From NCBI GenBank assembly GCA_036320915.1, contig JAXBDG010000015.1, positions 744,001-808,000 of the forward strand: a stretch of DNA of 64,000 nt, read 5' to 3'. This stretch comes from Linnemannia elongata. Taxonomy: Eukaryota > Mortierellomycota > Mortierellomycetes > Mortierellales > Mortierellaceae. The first letter of the stretch is position 1, and each line of letters opens with the position of its first letter. The position numbers were made by a program, and so were the translations under genes. A model generated the notes under the pieces. The model did not search any database. It saw only the letters and a list, made by a program, of their open reading frames with translations, and was not told the DNA's origin. Positions 19,228 to 29,916 of this stretch are shown here, piece after piece.

Positions 19228-21199
19228 ATGACCTCTGTCCCCGTATATATCCACACCTGCATCGCCCCCGGCCCCTCCAGCACATCTGTCTACCTGGTCG
19301 GAGTTCCTGTCACAAACGAGGGAAAATTGGAGGTTTACACTGTCGACTTATCCAACATCAACTCGCCTGTGGCCACGTTCAAGACCAGCCATTCAAGTAC
19401 CTTCTGGACCAGTGCCGCTGCAAAGTCCTGCTTCAACTTCGAGAGCAACCCGGGCGACCTGAACAGTCCAATTATCGTTCAACAGTTCAAACCAAATTCC
19501 TACTTCGTCAACATCTATCCGAACGGCACCACATCCTCCCCGTTCTCCTTTAAGAACACAGATTTTGTCTCGCCCAAGCTATGCTCTATAACCGGCTCAA
19601 GTGAAAACCAGGAATGGGTTACAGCTTATATGAATGCAACGATCCCAGGAAAAACCACCAACTCTGTGTGGGGCGGTATGCGGTTACACGCAACTAACGC
19701 TTCTGATAACACAGTAAGGTAAAGGTGTTCCTAAAAGATGCCAGCAGCTGTTCAAAGAGTGACACGACACAGGCATGCTTCCATGCATGATGCATTTTGC
19801 TTTTAGTTCTCTTGCTGACGTTCAATTTTGATTTGTCGCTCTCTCTCCCTTCTCTAAATCCTCTCATTATCTCCAAACATCATGCCATTCATTGTGTCAA
19901 TAGCTACCTTACCTCGGAGAACCCGACAAGCAATCCACTACTCTCGGTTGGAACCTATGTCGCCGCCTCGGTAACCATGGCCCAAGGTTACCACACCGTC
20001 TTTGATACCAATGGTGGTGGAATGGTCTACAAGGTCGAAGACTCTACTGCGCCCGTTACCTCCAATAATACCAACGTCGTCTCGCTGTCAAGCCCCCAGC
20101 AGGTGAACATGAGCGGAGTTAGGCTGACAAGCAATGCCATACCAATTACCATGGGCAAGGTTGCCTATATTATGGACCAGGTAAAAAAAGTCTAAGAGAT
20201 TGCCCGCTTTGCATGGCATGGAAATCGACCACTGTCAGATGGATAACTGACGACGATCACCTTTTGTTTTAGGCATCTGATCTTTCAGTCCGCCTCTACT
20301 CCCTCAATCCCAGCCAGTCGAGTAACCTGATGCCCGTGCCGGTTTCAGGCAAAGTTCCTATGTTTTCCTCCTTCATGGCTACTACGGTCATGAATGGAAA
20401 CATTATTCTCTATTCCATTTCAGGTGGCGGTGTTGCTGCGTTCAATAGTTTTGACACGAATGCATTGACCTGGAGTGGTCCTAATTTGATGGTGCCCGAA
20501 GCCTCACCGTACCCACCAAACCCATCGTACCCATCAAGCCCACCGAGCTCGACGATACTGTCGCCCGCGTCCTGCCCAGGCAGTGGTTGTCCCACGAATA
20601 AGTCTCCTACTGGCGCCATCATCGGAGGCGTGGTCGGTGGATTGGTTCTCCTTGCTATTGCTGCATTCTTCCTAATTCGTTACCGCCGCAACTCCAACAA
20701 GAATACCCTCGGTGCAGTTCCTGTCAGCTCTACTGATACTGAGAGCCAGAATATGGGTGCAGTGTCACCAATGCAGCAGAACAAGTATCAATCGGTCCTG
20801 CTTCCTCCATACGAACAACAGCAACAAGTTCCGATGCAAATGCAACAGTGGCGGACCTCCGACCCTTACCACTTGTTCAACCCCCAGGAACCCAGTCCGA
20901 GTGAAGGCAGTGCCTCCCCTACCATGCATCTTGTTCGGCAGCCACAACAGACAAGCCCAGTCAATCTCTGGTCTCAGCCTCAGGAGGATGCTGCAAGTCA
21001 AGCCCATATACAACCCAATATTTACATGCCTCCAAGCGTTGGCTCACCGCAGCAGATCGACACAGGAATCGACACGTCCTATAGCAGTGCTACGAGACCT
21101 CCTACTCTCTATGTTCCTGTCAACCAGATCCCCACAACCTCCATTGCCAGCCGCCAGGAGGATGTGCAGCAACACTCGACCGACAAATATGTCGAATGA
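19228..21199 (+). CDS. Single-pass membrane protein with a large ectodomain and Gln/Pro-rich tail
   Basis: Three exons, 19228-19718, 19904-20180 and 20273-21199, join in phase to give 564 aa. Upstream in-frame sequence has no ATG. The first ~380 residues are a beta-rich, N-glycosylation-rich region (many Asn-X-Ser/Thr) resembling kelch/beta-propeller-type ectodomains by pattern only. A Ser/Pro linker is followed by a membrane helix GAIIGGVVGGLVLLAIAAFF at about residues 388-408, an RYRR stop-transfer signal and a 155-residue cytoplasmic tail rich in Gln, Pro and Ser. No clear signal peptide is visible at the chosen start, so a 5' exon may be missing or the N-terminus may be truncated. Part of its 3' end is duplicated at 16930-17088. 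Confidence 0.7.
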
Positions 21200-22690
21200 A
21201 TCGGGGGTTTTTCTTATTCCCGTTTATTCAAATGCCGTAGTTTCATTCGCCCACCTCAAAATTGTAAATACAATTGTCAATGTTATACATGCTTTTTTAT
21301 GGTTTCAAAAGTTTTTGGTTGTAAAAATGAAGAACAGCAGCCATTTTGTCATTTTCAAGTGTGTGTGAAACGTAGAGCACTGGTGTGTTCTTAGAACAAG
21401 TGTAAGGTATGAGAAAGCTGAAAAATGTGTAGAGAGGCCAAGGAGATTGTTTCTGACAAATTGAGAGAAAAAAAGAAACTACAACCATAGATACTGATAC
21501 CGATGGTGTAGTTGGAGCTTTTTAAAGTAAAAGCGGCAGTATTAAAACAACTTGGTGGTATCCCATCAACTAGCAGGAGTATCCCACGTTAGAATGATAC
21601 AACGCTAGGAAGGACACCTAGCAACCCGGCAACCATGCCCTTCAGGCCCAGGCTCATAGAAGCCTTAACCAGAGAAGTAACAGAGTTGGTTTTGGTCGCC
21701 AGGAATGCCACTACCGGACATAGAGCTGCCGCCTGAGAACGAAGGGCTGCCTGTGCTGGGGTTGGCCAACAAAAAGTCAAGGCTGTCGCGTTAGCATAAG
21801 CGGTCGCGAGTGGTTTCAGGCCCCAATTTTCTTCGATAGTACGGGCGATCGAGAAATGGCTCCTGTACTTGTTGTTACTGATGTTGTTTGGCACCATCAG
21901 ACCCCAAAGGATGGTGGCAATTTGCTGGTCGAGGTGAGTACCGCATGGATATTTGGTGGTGTTATCGCAGCAAGAATCGTCCCATGTGTTGATAAAGAGA
22001 GCATTGGCCACTGAGCAGCGGCAACCCATTTCAGGCCTTTGGCAGCAGTCTAAAGGTCAACATCAATAAAAGGATTGGGGGCTTTGTCGGCGGTGTGAGT
22101 GATGTGGAGGTCGTTGGGGATGATCCAGAGTTAATTGGGCAAGGTTCCTTTGGCGACTTCGTTAGCATAGTCGTCGTAGGTACCGATGGCGGACAAGCAC
22201 TCGGGGGTGTCACGGAGGTTGAAGATCATGTTGAAAGGCAAATGGCACTTGTAATAGAGGGCAGTGACCTTGTCATCTGGATACATGTCGGGCAAGTAGC
22301 ATCCGCCGGGATAGGACTCTGTGTATTGCTTGTAAGTCAGACCGTTCGCCTTGAGTTGATCCAAGATGGTGGGGTGAGTGATGTTGAGATTGGCAGGGGT
22401 GGTCGCGCCTCCGCGTTAGATGTTCGGGTCCAACACCCCGGTAATGATGGCGGCGTAGTTTTGCTGCGAGACATGGGAAAAGCCGAAGTAATTGGTGACC
22501 AACACGCCCTGAGCAATCAAAGCTAGGTAGGCAGGTTGTTGAGATTTCAGTCAAAAGTCTTCGTATTTTCGACATGATAATGTCAACGGAGTGAAGCCAT
22601 TTTACCCTTGGGTGCAGCGGAGACCAATGCAGTGACCGCCAGGAGCGCCTCAGTAGAATTGAAGTTGATCATTGAGGGTGGAAGGAAAGA
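21060..22690. repeat. Segmental duplication, copy 2
   Basis: Reference copy for 16930-18350. It contains the intact 3' end of the membrane-protein gene, the empty TA site of the MITE, and a longer but still broken phosphoesterase gene. Confidence 0.85.
21589..22672 (-). pseudogene. Phosphoesterase-family relic, copy 2
   Basis: Starts at an ATG at 22672. N-terminal ALLAVTALVSAAPKGKM is followed by the same TGA after MASLR as in copy 1. Conserved segments then follow: VLVTNYFGFSH, a TAA in place of the residue before RGGATT, ITHPTILDQLKANGL, NDLHITHTADKAPNP, and a C-terminal block ALFINTWDDSC with IARTIEENWGL. The last two match the phosphoesterase metal-site and C-terminal signatures. Further damage: stop after GTLPN, stop in the DVDL-stop-TAAK segment and a frameshift before ALFINTW. 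Intact relatives are secreted enzymes that hydrolyse phosphate esters. The N-terminal stop shared with copy 1 suggests that the gene died before duplication. Confidence 0.8.
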
Positions 22691-22879
22691 GGGGATAGAA
22701 AGGGGGGAAGAAAACAAAGAAGAGTGGTTTAGCAAGAGTGCGAGCGAAGTGTGAGGAGTAAGAATGGAATAATCTGAAAGGTTGTATGGGTGACAGAGAG
22801 TGCGTGTGTGTGAGTGAGAGGAAGAGAGAGAAGGCGAGAGAAAGAGAAGACGAGAAAAAGTTGAGTATACATGATAACG

Positions 22880-23340
22880 AGATATGAGAACCCTTTTTCT
22901 ATGTGGTTTCTTCGACTATTGTCAAGCATACGAGAAACACAATTGGGAAATTGGTGTCCAGTAGACCTACTTTTATCTCTTTCTCACCATGCCTAATTTA
23001 CACTTTTCGTTCATGTGCCGTATAGCTGTACAATGGAGACATCGTTTCAGGGGTACCTCGCTCAGGTTGATAGAAGGAGAGTGTGCGTGTGTACGCATGT
23101 GTGTGTGCGAGGGAGAGAAATAGTTGAGCTAATTAACGATGTTGGAAAAGCCCACTTCTATGTGGTTTCTTTGATAGTTGTCAAGCATGTGCAGAGTAAC
23201 ATCAATTGGAAATCGGTTTCCAGAATACCTAACCTTAACTCTTTCGCCCCTTGCCAAATTTACACTTTTTGTTCATGTGCCATAGCAGTAGAATGGAGAC
23301 AGAGTACAAGTGGCGCTCCGCTCAGGCTGATAATAGGGGT
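22880..23340. repeat. Diverged tandem duplication, two units of about 190 bp (period ~260 bp)
   Basis: 22886-23071 and 23143-23332 align along their length. Shared landmarks are TCTATGTGGTTTCTT, TGTCAAGCAT, ATTTACACTTTT, GTTCATGTGCC, AATGGAGAC and a closing GCTCAGG-TGATA. A GTGTGCGTGTGT-type stretch precedes each unit. There is no coding signal. Confidence 0.75.
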
Positions 23341-23499
23341 AAAAGGAGAAAATAGCTCTAGGGGAAGTTTATTTTGGCTCCGAACCAAAGGTTTTGCACT
23401 AGGAGACTTCAGGAGGGAATAGGAAAGGTTGGTGCACAATGAATATTCCAAGGGATCTAAGTATTAGTTTAGGTACCTCACTAAAAATTGTAAAGTGAA

Positions 23500-24159
23500 G
23501 ACAGAGGTCATTAGTACAGATTCAGTAAGCAGCTGGCTTGTGGCTTCCGGGCGTTCATAGCGACGCTGCTTTTTAATCCTTCGATGCCGGTTCTTTCAAT
23601 CCTTGCTTTAGCAGGATTTCGAGGTCGCGTTGTCATTGTTTATTGACCGGCGTGAGTACAGAAAAATGATTATTTAACTGTTATACTGTATGTGTCTTGA
23701 ATGTACCATCCAGGTCCTGGGGAAACATGTTGCTTTTGCCAAATATTCCATCCGACCTAGCGCCCATCCGCTCTGAGATGTTCCACCTTGCAAGAGAACT
23801 GGACATAAACCCGGCACAGACACATCAATACTCCTGAAACAATGCAGGTGTCTACTGTTAATGGACAAAATGCATGGTAGTACTTGTTTCTACAGGTTAC
23901 TTATTGCGAATGAGAGATTCAGAAGCAGTGCCATTTATATCTAGGTATGCTCAGCCATTTAAAGAGCATAATCCGTAGTAGCCTTGTACAGATGCTAATG
24001 TTATTCCTCTCTCCCACTGTCATGACACCGGCTTTATCAGACGTAGTTGACTCAGCTTATATTACCGAATTACGTATTTGCAGTCCCTGAAATATCTACT
24101 TCCGCATTTCTCTTGATCCTACTAAATGAGTCATGACCTGTCTTAAAACATGTAAGGGC
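23500..24159. other. Unassigned DNA with possible coding relics
   Basis: A plus-strand stretch near 23725-23840 reads LLLPNIPSDLAPIRS and continues to a stop with coding-like composition. An upstream piece near 23610-23645 (FEVALSLFIDRR) ends at a GTGAGT donor-like site. They may be exons of a decayed gene; no family is recognised. Confidence 0.25.
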
Positions 24160-24630
24160 TCATGGATCATAGTCACGATCAAAAGAAATCAAGAACCAGC
24201 AACGAGATCATGGACCAGATTCAAGATCAGCGCGACTACCATCAGGAATGCGCCTTAAGGCAAGTGATGTCGAGAAAGCGCCTGCAACTGTCAGCAGCCA
24301 GACCATACAGGGGAAGCTGGAAAAGGAGCAGGAGAAAGTGGAAAAGAAGCAGAAGTAGCAAAAAAAAACCAGCGGCAACAGGAATCAACAACAAGCATCC
24401 CGTCCGGCCAACAGCAACCACCACAATTATAGGACTACTGCCCCACCGGGACATATATCAGCATGGTTATCGCCTACCCTGTCGAGGTTGTCAACGTCCA
24501 GATTGCTCGGCCCGATCCTAAGCCCGAACTTGAAGGCCTCCATTGTATGCCCATCGATATCGACGTCAACAACTTTCCAAAGATCTTTCCGTCTCGTCAC
24601 GTCGAATTTCTGGACAATAATGATGAGTAA
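24160..24630 (+). pseudogene. Decayed coding region of unknown family
   Basis: One frame reads KLEKEQEKVEKKQK, hits a TAG, and continues into a Gln/Asn-rich stretch. A second frame reads VIAYPVEVVNVQIARPDPKP and a MPIDIDVNNFPKIFPSRHVE segment to a TAA at 24628-24630. The change of frame and the stop argue for a broken gene rather than chance. No domain was recognised, and splicing could rescue part of it. Confidence 0.35.
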
Positions 24631-25779
24631 TAAATCTGGCGTATCTCTCTGCGTACTTTTCGACCAAGTTGATCCCTACTCTTGCAACCATTTCTATCGA
24701 GAATTAATTTCCTTTTTCCACAATGGCACACATTTTCTCTTGTATCTTTCACGCTATCTCATCCTCACCCTTCTTTCACAACAAGCAGCTCACTAGTATT
24801 TTCGCAGCATATGCGATCATAGAATCCTCCTTGTAGCTCTCACGATCTCAAATTTTTCGTTAGTCAAACTCAGGGCCATGGTTTTCCAACTATCCTCTCT
24901 CTTTCCTCTTGCCCTCAATGTTGCACAAAACCATAGTCGAAAGCAAAGGAGATGAGGTCTGAGGGTGACGACACAAAAAAATGGCGAAGGTATACAAAAA
25001 CAGAGTCGGGTGCAGGTCGGTTGTTGCATTCCTTGGCTCATCACCTCATCAACTCTCGCCTCACTTCCCTCGCGCCTCACGCCCTCACGCTTCCCCCCCC
25101 CCCCCCCCCCCCCCCCACGCGCTTTTTACTACTTCTCTTTTTCTGACTCGACGTTGGACTGCGCTTCTTCGTCTCATTAGCCCTCACCAAGACATCATCA
25201 ACAAACTCCATCTGCACCCTTCCCTATCCTCTACTTGGTTCTCTCTGCGGCTTTGTACTGTTTACAGAGGTAAACCCTTCTATCAAGATATCGCCTTCTT
25301 TGGACAATTGCAAGGGAATGCTACAATTTACCCACAAGCTGACCACAAGGACCGCTTATAGATATTCCTCAACGAATCGATAGCCAAAGTCCTTTGTCGC
25401 TGTACCCTCAGAAAAAAGGTACCGCCGCGTCCAAGAAGGTACATGGGGATCAAAAGGAGTGTGAAAATCTGAAAGGAAAAGCAACGCACCATCCCCGTGC
25501 TGTGACTATGCTAACGTCTGTTCCTTTTCCATTGAATAGACACACACGTCCGAATTGACCATCCCAGAGCCCGTTACTAGCCAATCAACAAAAACAAATT
25601 GATAAGATCGACCCAAGTAAGCTCATACGAACCATGTAGGGATAAAGGAGAATTAGCTCTTCAATTGACTGCTGTCAGGTGCTGACCAGTGTCATTTTTG
25701 TTTTTCTTATAGACCTCACAGCGTTCCACAACAACCAACATCTCGTCCGTCAGCAAACTGCCACTCTTATAGACCAACC
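24631..25779. other. Promoter and leader region of the NACHT-WD40 gene
   Basis: Contains a run of 24 C at 25093-25116, pyrimidine-rich segments and CAACA-rich sequence just before the ATG at 25780. Several GTAAG/AG pairs (for example around 25269 and 25618) could bound leader introns, but none can be fixed without transcripts. No separate gene is seen. Confidence 0.45.
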
Positions 25780-28700
25780 ATGTCATCATTCTCTTCGTCG
25801 CCTTATGGCAACCCGTCGAACCAACTATTAAGTTCCCTCAGACATCATGCCGCAGGTGGCACCAGCATCGACGGCCTCGATCAGCAGCAAGCCGCTCAGA
25901 ATGTCAACGACAGGTCGAGCTACGCAAGTAACACCGGCTCTGTTACATTACCTAGTTCATCGAGGTTCGGGTTCCGGATGCGTGTCAAGCAATTCTTCAA
26001 GAGGGAGCACAAAGACCAGGATAATGTCACGCCTTCTCCTGCGGATGCTACGCCTTCATCAGTTGATCCTACGTGGAACGTCAACAGTGCTACTCCTGCT
26101 GTCCATGTCTCTCCTGTGGGCTTGGACGCACTCTCTCATGTTCAATCTAGTGGTATACCCTCCGCCGCCGCGCCCCCTGTTCAAGTTACGGCCTTCCCGC
26201 TCCTGGCCCGAGTTCAAAACATCCCGCAAGTCGAGTACAAGCTGCAAGCCTTGAAGATGCTGAGGTTGAACGATTACAAACAGGCCGTGTACATCCCTCC
26301 AATGACCAAGCCTAGCCTCCAAGCCCCCGACGACAGGCTATTCCCTCTGATGAAGAATGTAGAAGAGTTTCTGGCGGGGGAAGGCCAGGTCATGTTGATC
26401 CTGGGCGACTCGGGAGCGGGGAAATCGACATTCAACCGACACTTGGAGAACCAACTCTGGCAAGATTACAAGCCCGGCGATCGAATCCCTCTTCTCATCA
26501 ATTTGCCATCCCTCGAGCGACCTGAGAGGAAACTTGTTGTCGAACAGTTGAGGTTCCATGGTTTTTCAGAGGAGCAGACCTTGGAGTTGAAGGAGCATCG
26601 GCATTTCATATTGATCTGCGATGGGTACGATGAGAGCCAGCTTACGACCAATCTCCACACTACCAACTATCTCAACCAAGATGGACAATGGAGCGCCAAA
26701 TTGATTATCACCTGCAGGACCCAGTACCTCAGACCCAATTATCGCAGCAACTTTATGCCTCTAGCTGGTAGCCATTACGATCGCCCTACTCTCGAATTAT
26801 ATCAAGAAGCGGTTATAGCCCCTTTCTCCAAGGTCCAAATCGAGGACTATATCGAACGCTATGTCCCTTCGGAGCCACGGACCTGGGACAAGAAGGACTA
26901 CATGGACAAGCTCACGACGATCCCCAACTTGTTGGACCTGGTCAAAAACCCCTTTCTGTTGACCCTCTGTCTAGAGGCTCTTCCCAGCGTCGTCAAGGAA
27001 AAGAGCGATCTCTTGAGGCTTCGCGTCACTCGAGTGCAGCTCTACGACAACTTTGTCGAGCATTGGCTGGGAGTGAACAAGCGGCGTCTCGAGCGCCAAA
27101 AGTTGAGCGGCGATGCACTGGCAGCGTATAACGATCTGAATGAGGAAGGGTTTGAGATGAATGGGCTCAAGTTTCAACAGGACCTAGCGGCTGCCATTTT
27201 CACCCAGCAGGAGGGCAGACCAGTTGTCGACTATATTCACCGACGCGATAAGGGGTCTTGGAAGGCTAAGTTTTTTCGCCCTGAACCCGAAGAGACCCTT
27301 CTCCGTGACGCCAGCTTGTTAAGTCGAGCTGGTGCTCAGTATCGCTTTGTCCACCGGTCCGTGTTGGAGTACTTTTACTCCTGCATGATCTGTCCCTCGG
27401 TGAACAAGCAGGATGAATTTGATCCGCAAGTCCATTTCGACTCTACCTTCACCAAGGTATCGATTTCCGACCACCCATTATCCAGGATCCTTGTCGCCGA
27501 GCCGTCGATCGTGCATTTCTTGTCCGAGCGTGTCCCGATGAATTTGAATTTCAAGCAGCATCTCCACGACATCATCGAGCTGTCCAAGACCAACGACCAG
27601 GCATCCCAAGCCGCAGCGAACGCCATCACTATTCTGGTGAAAGCCGGGGTTCTATTCAATGGAGCTGATCTTCGAGGCATCCGTATTCCAGGAGCCAATT
27701 TGACCGATGGGCAGTTTGATTCTGTGCAGCTTCAATGTTCCGACTTAACAAAAGTCAACTTTGCCAACAGCTGGATTCGGAAAGTGGATTTTAGCAACGC
27801 ACGAATGGAAGGAGTACGGTTTGAGGAGCTACCGTATTTGGACCTAGACCGCGAGGTATGGTCAGGCGCATATTCGCCAGACGGGAAGATCTTCGGCGTA
27901 GGATTCGATGAAGGCGATATCGGCATTTACGACACCACATCTTGGAACCGGATCCACACTCTTCAAGGACATAGCGACACTGTTACAGCACTCGCCTTTT
28001 TGGGAACCGGTCGACAACTCCTCACAAGCAGTTGGGACAAGATATGCTCTTGGGATTGCGAGACGTGGCAGCCTCGTGTTATTGTGACAGGATACGCCAC
28101 TAGTTTTTTCCGCTATGCATACTTAGTGGCCTTCTCACCTTGTGGTAGATTTATCGCCACTGTAGGAGATGAAGAAGAGTCGCCCGACAAGTTTGAACCT
28201 ATCTTGTCATTCAGATTGTGGGACAGTAGAACGAGCACGGCGATTTCTGAGCTGATCGGCCTTGATAAGAGGATCTGCAACCTCGCTTTCTCACCCAGTG
28301 GGCAGGTGATTGCGATTACCTACATGGACGGTATCACTCGGCTAGCTTACACACGCACCGGGCTACCAGGGCTGGCGCTGGAGAGCGAGAATGGTTCGAT
28401 TTGTTGTTGCGCGTATTCACCAGGTGGCCAACGGATCGTTTCAGGGCATAGAGAAGGCAAAATAACACTCTGGGAATCGGCTACTGGCAAGCAAGGACTC
28501 AATTGGGAAGGACACACTGGAGCTGTCAGCGCCGTCTCTTTTTCCCCTAATGGCCAATGGATTGCCTCCTCTGGCAAGGATGATCTGATCAAGCTTTGGG
28601 ATGCACGGTCGGGATCTATTGTTTCAGTTTTCCTTGGCAATACGACAACAGTGAGAAGCCTAGTTTTTGCACCAGACGGGACACAGTTGGCATCAATAAG

Positions 28701-29916
28701 TAGGCTGGATACACCCATTCGACTTTGGGAGATCGATCCCACTGAAGAAGGACCCTACAGGACGCATGGCTCCTACATGACGTATGGCTCCCCAATTTCA
28801 AGTATGACTTACTCTCCCGATGGCCGATCCCTCATTTCTGGAAGCATCGATGGAACTATTCGACAATACAACACAGCCTCGGGTGATCCTATTCAAGCTC
28901 CCTCAAGTGGTCCTTTCCAAGCAAAGCTTGTCGTTATTTCACCGGACGGTCGAGTCGCCAGCGCCAGAGAGACCGGCAGTGTAACGATCTGGGATGCTGG
29001 AACAGGCCTGGTTGACTTTGTCCTCTGCGGTCATACTGAGACTGTGGAAGGCGTATCGTTCTCTCCCTGCGGCCATTGGATTGCTACCGGCAGCAACGAC
29101 AACTCCATACGACTTTGGGATTCTCGTACAGGTCTGCTGTGTCGTACCCTTTCCGGACACACTAGTTGGGTATCAAGTCTTGGGTTCTCGCCTGATGGCC
29201 TTGCGCTCGTCTCCGGCAGCATGGATCGTACCCTACGAATCTGGGATACGAGTACAGGCGAATCGAGAGTGCTTGTGAGTGTTGAACGCGGGGTATTCCT
29301 ATCAGCTGCGTATTCTTCAGATGGCATGCAGATTGCTTCCCACCATTTCCCCAGTGATCCCTCAGGCTGGAATGGAAGTTTTAGAGGAGGAGGCTTAGTC
29401 GTCTTGGACCAGCAAACTGGAGAACAGCACCATATCATGGAGAGCAAGTTTGTTTCCTGTTGTGCTTTGTCGTCCTGTGGCCGTTGGATCGTAGCTGGAT
29501 GTAGTGGAGGAGTTTCGATATGGAATTTTGCATCCAATGATGGGATTCAGGAATGGACATTTATTACATCCATCAATGCATTTTTAACCCTCGTCGGGAG
29601 CGTTTCCTGGAGACCTCACTGTTTGGAGTTTGCTACCGGTTGCGACAACGGGTCCACTCAAGTGTGGAGTTTGCTGAGCGAGGCGGGGGAATGGAAGGCC
29701 AGGCTGGTTTGGAACACAAGGCCTACGGCTCTTACTGCTTTCGATGCCACCATTATTGGCACTGTCGGTCTGAGTACCGCCAACCGAAAATTGCTATTGC
29801 AGCGCGGCGCTACAGATGGGTCTTTGCCAGACGTATCGGCGTTGGTAGAGGTGGAGCGGGATGCCCCAGGTGAATCAGAGCCGCGATCGCTTGGAGAAAG
29901 ATCGATTCCAGAATAA
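25780..29916 (+). CDS. NACHT - pentapeptide - WD40 repeat protein (NLR-like STAND ATPase)
   Basis: Single exon, 1378 aa, ATG at 25780. Residues 1-140 are disordered and Ser/Pro-rich with no recognisable effector domain. A NACHT-type NTPase follows: Walker A GDSGAGKST at about 209-217, Walker B ILICDGYDES near 277-286, a sensor-like IITCRTQY near 310, and the winged-helix-end FVHRSVLEYF near 522-531. Residues ~625-685 carry pentapeptide repeats (FNGADLRGI, GANLTDG, CSDLTKVNF). From ~690 to ~1345 lie a dozen or so WD40 repeats with repeated FSPDG and IRLWD cores, likely forming one or two propellers. Such STAND proteins are thought to oligomerise on ligand sensing by the repeats and, in fungi, can trigger nonself or stress responses. 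The ligand and output here are unknown. Confidence 0.9.
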   Translation: MSSFSSSPYGNPSNQLLSSLRHHAAGGTSIDGLDQQQAAQNVNDRSSYASNTGSVTLPSSSRFGFRMRVKQFFKREHKDQDNVTPSPADATPSSVDPTWNVNSATPAVHVSPVGLDALSHVQSSGIPSAAAPPVQVTAFPLLARVQNIPQVEYKLQALKMLRLNDYKQAVYIPPMTKPSLQAPDDRLFPLMKNVEEFLAGEGQVMLILGDSGAGKSTFNRHLENQLWQDYKPGDRIPLLINLPSLERPERKLVVEQLRFHGFSEEQTLELKEHRHFILICDGYDESQLTTNLHTTNYLNQDGQWSAKLIITCRTQYLRPNYRSNFMPLAGSHYDRPTLELYQEAVIAPFSKVQIEDYIERYVPSEPRTWDKKDYMDKLTTIPNLLDLVKNPFLLTLCLEALPSVVKEKSDLLRLRVTRVQLYDNFVEHWLGVNKRRLERQKLSGDALAAYNDLNEEGFEMNGLKFQQDLAAAIFTQQEGRPVVDYIHRRDKGSWKAKFFRPEPEETLLRDASLLSRAGAQYRFVHRSVLEYFYSCMICPSVNKQDEFDPQVHFDSTFTKVSISDHPLSRILVAEPSIVHFLSERVPMNLNFKQHLHDIIELSKTNDQASQAAANAITILVKAGVLFNGADLRGIRIPGANLTDGQFDSVQLQCSDLTKVNFANSWIRKVDFSNARMEGVRFEELPYLDLDREVWSGAYSPDGKIFGVGFDEGDIGIYDTTSWNRIHTLQGHSDTVTALAFLGTGRQLLTSSWDKICSWDCETWQPRVIVTGYATSFFRYAYLVAFSPCGRFIATVGDEEESPDKFEPILSFRLWDSRTSTAISELIGLDKRICNLAFSPSGQVIAITYMDGITRLAYTRTGLPGLALESENGSICCCAYSPGGQRIVSGHREGKITLWESATGKQGLNWEGHTGAVSAVSFSPNGQWIASSGKDDLIKLWDARSGSIVSVFLGNTTTVRSLVFAPDGTQLASISRLDTPIRLWEIDPTEEGPYRTHGSYMTYGSPISSMTYSPDGRSLISGSIDGTIRQYNTASGDPIQAPSSGPFQAKLVVISPDGRVASARETGSVTIWDAGTGLVDFVLCGHTETVEGVSFSPCGHWIATGSNDNSIRLWDSRTGLLCRTLSGHTSWVSSLGFSPDGLALVSGSMDRTLRIWDTSTGESRVLVSVERGVFLSAAYSSDGMQIASHHFPSDPSGWNGSFRGGGLVVLDQQTGEQHHIMESKFVSCCALSSCGRWIVAGCSGGVSIWNFASNDGIQEWTFITSINAFLTLVGSVSWRPHCLEFATGCDNGSTQVWSLLSEAGEWKARLVWNTRPTALTAFDATIIGTVGLSTANRKLLLQRGATDGSLPDVSALVEVERDAPGESEPRSLGERSIPE

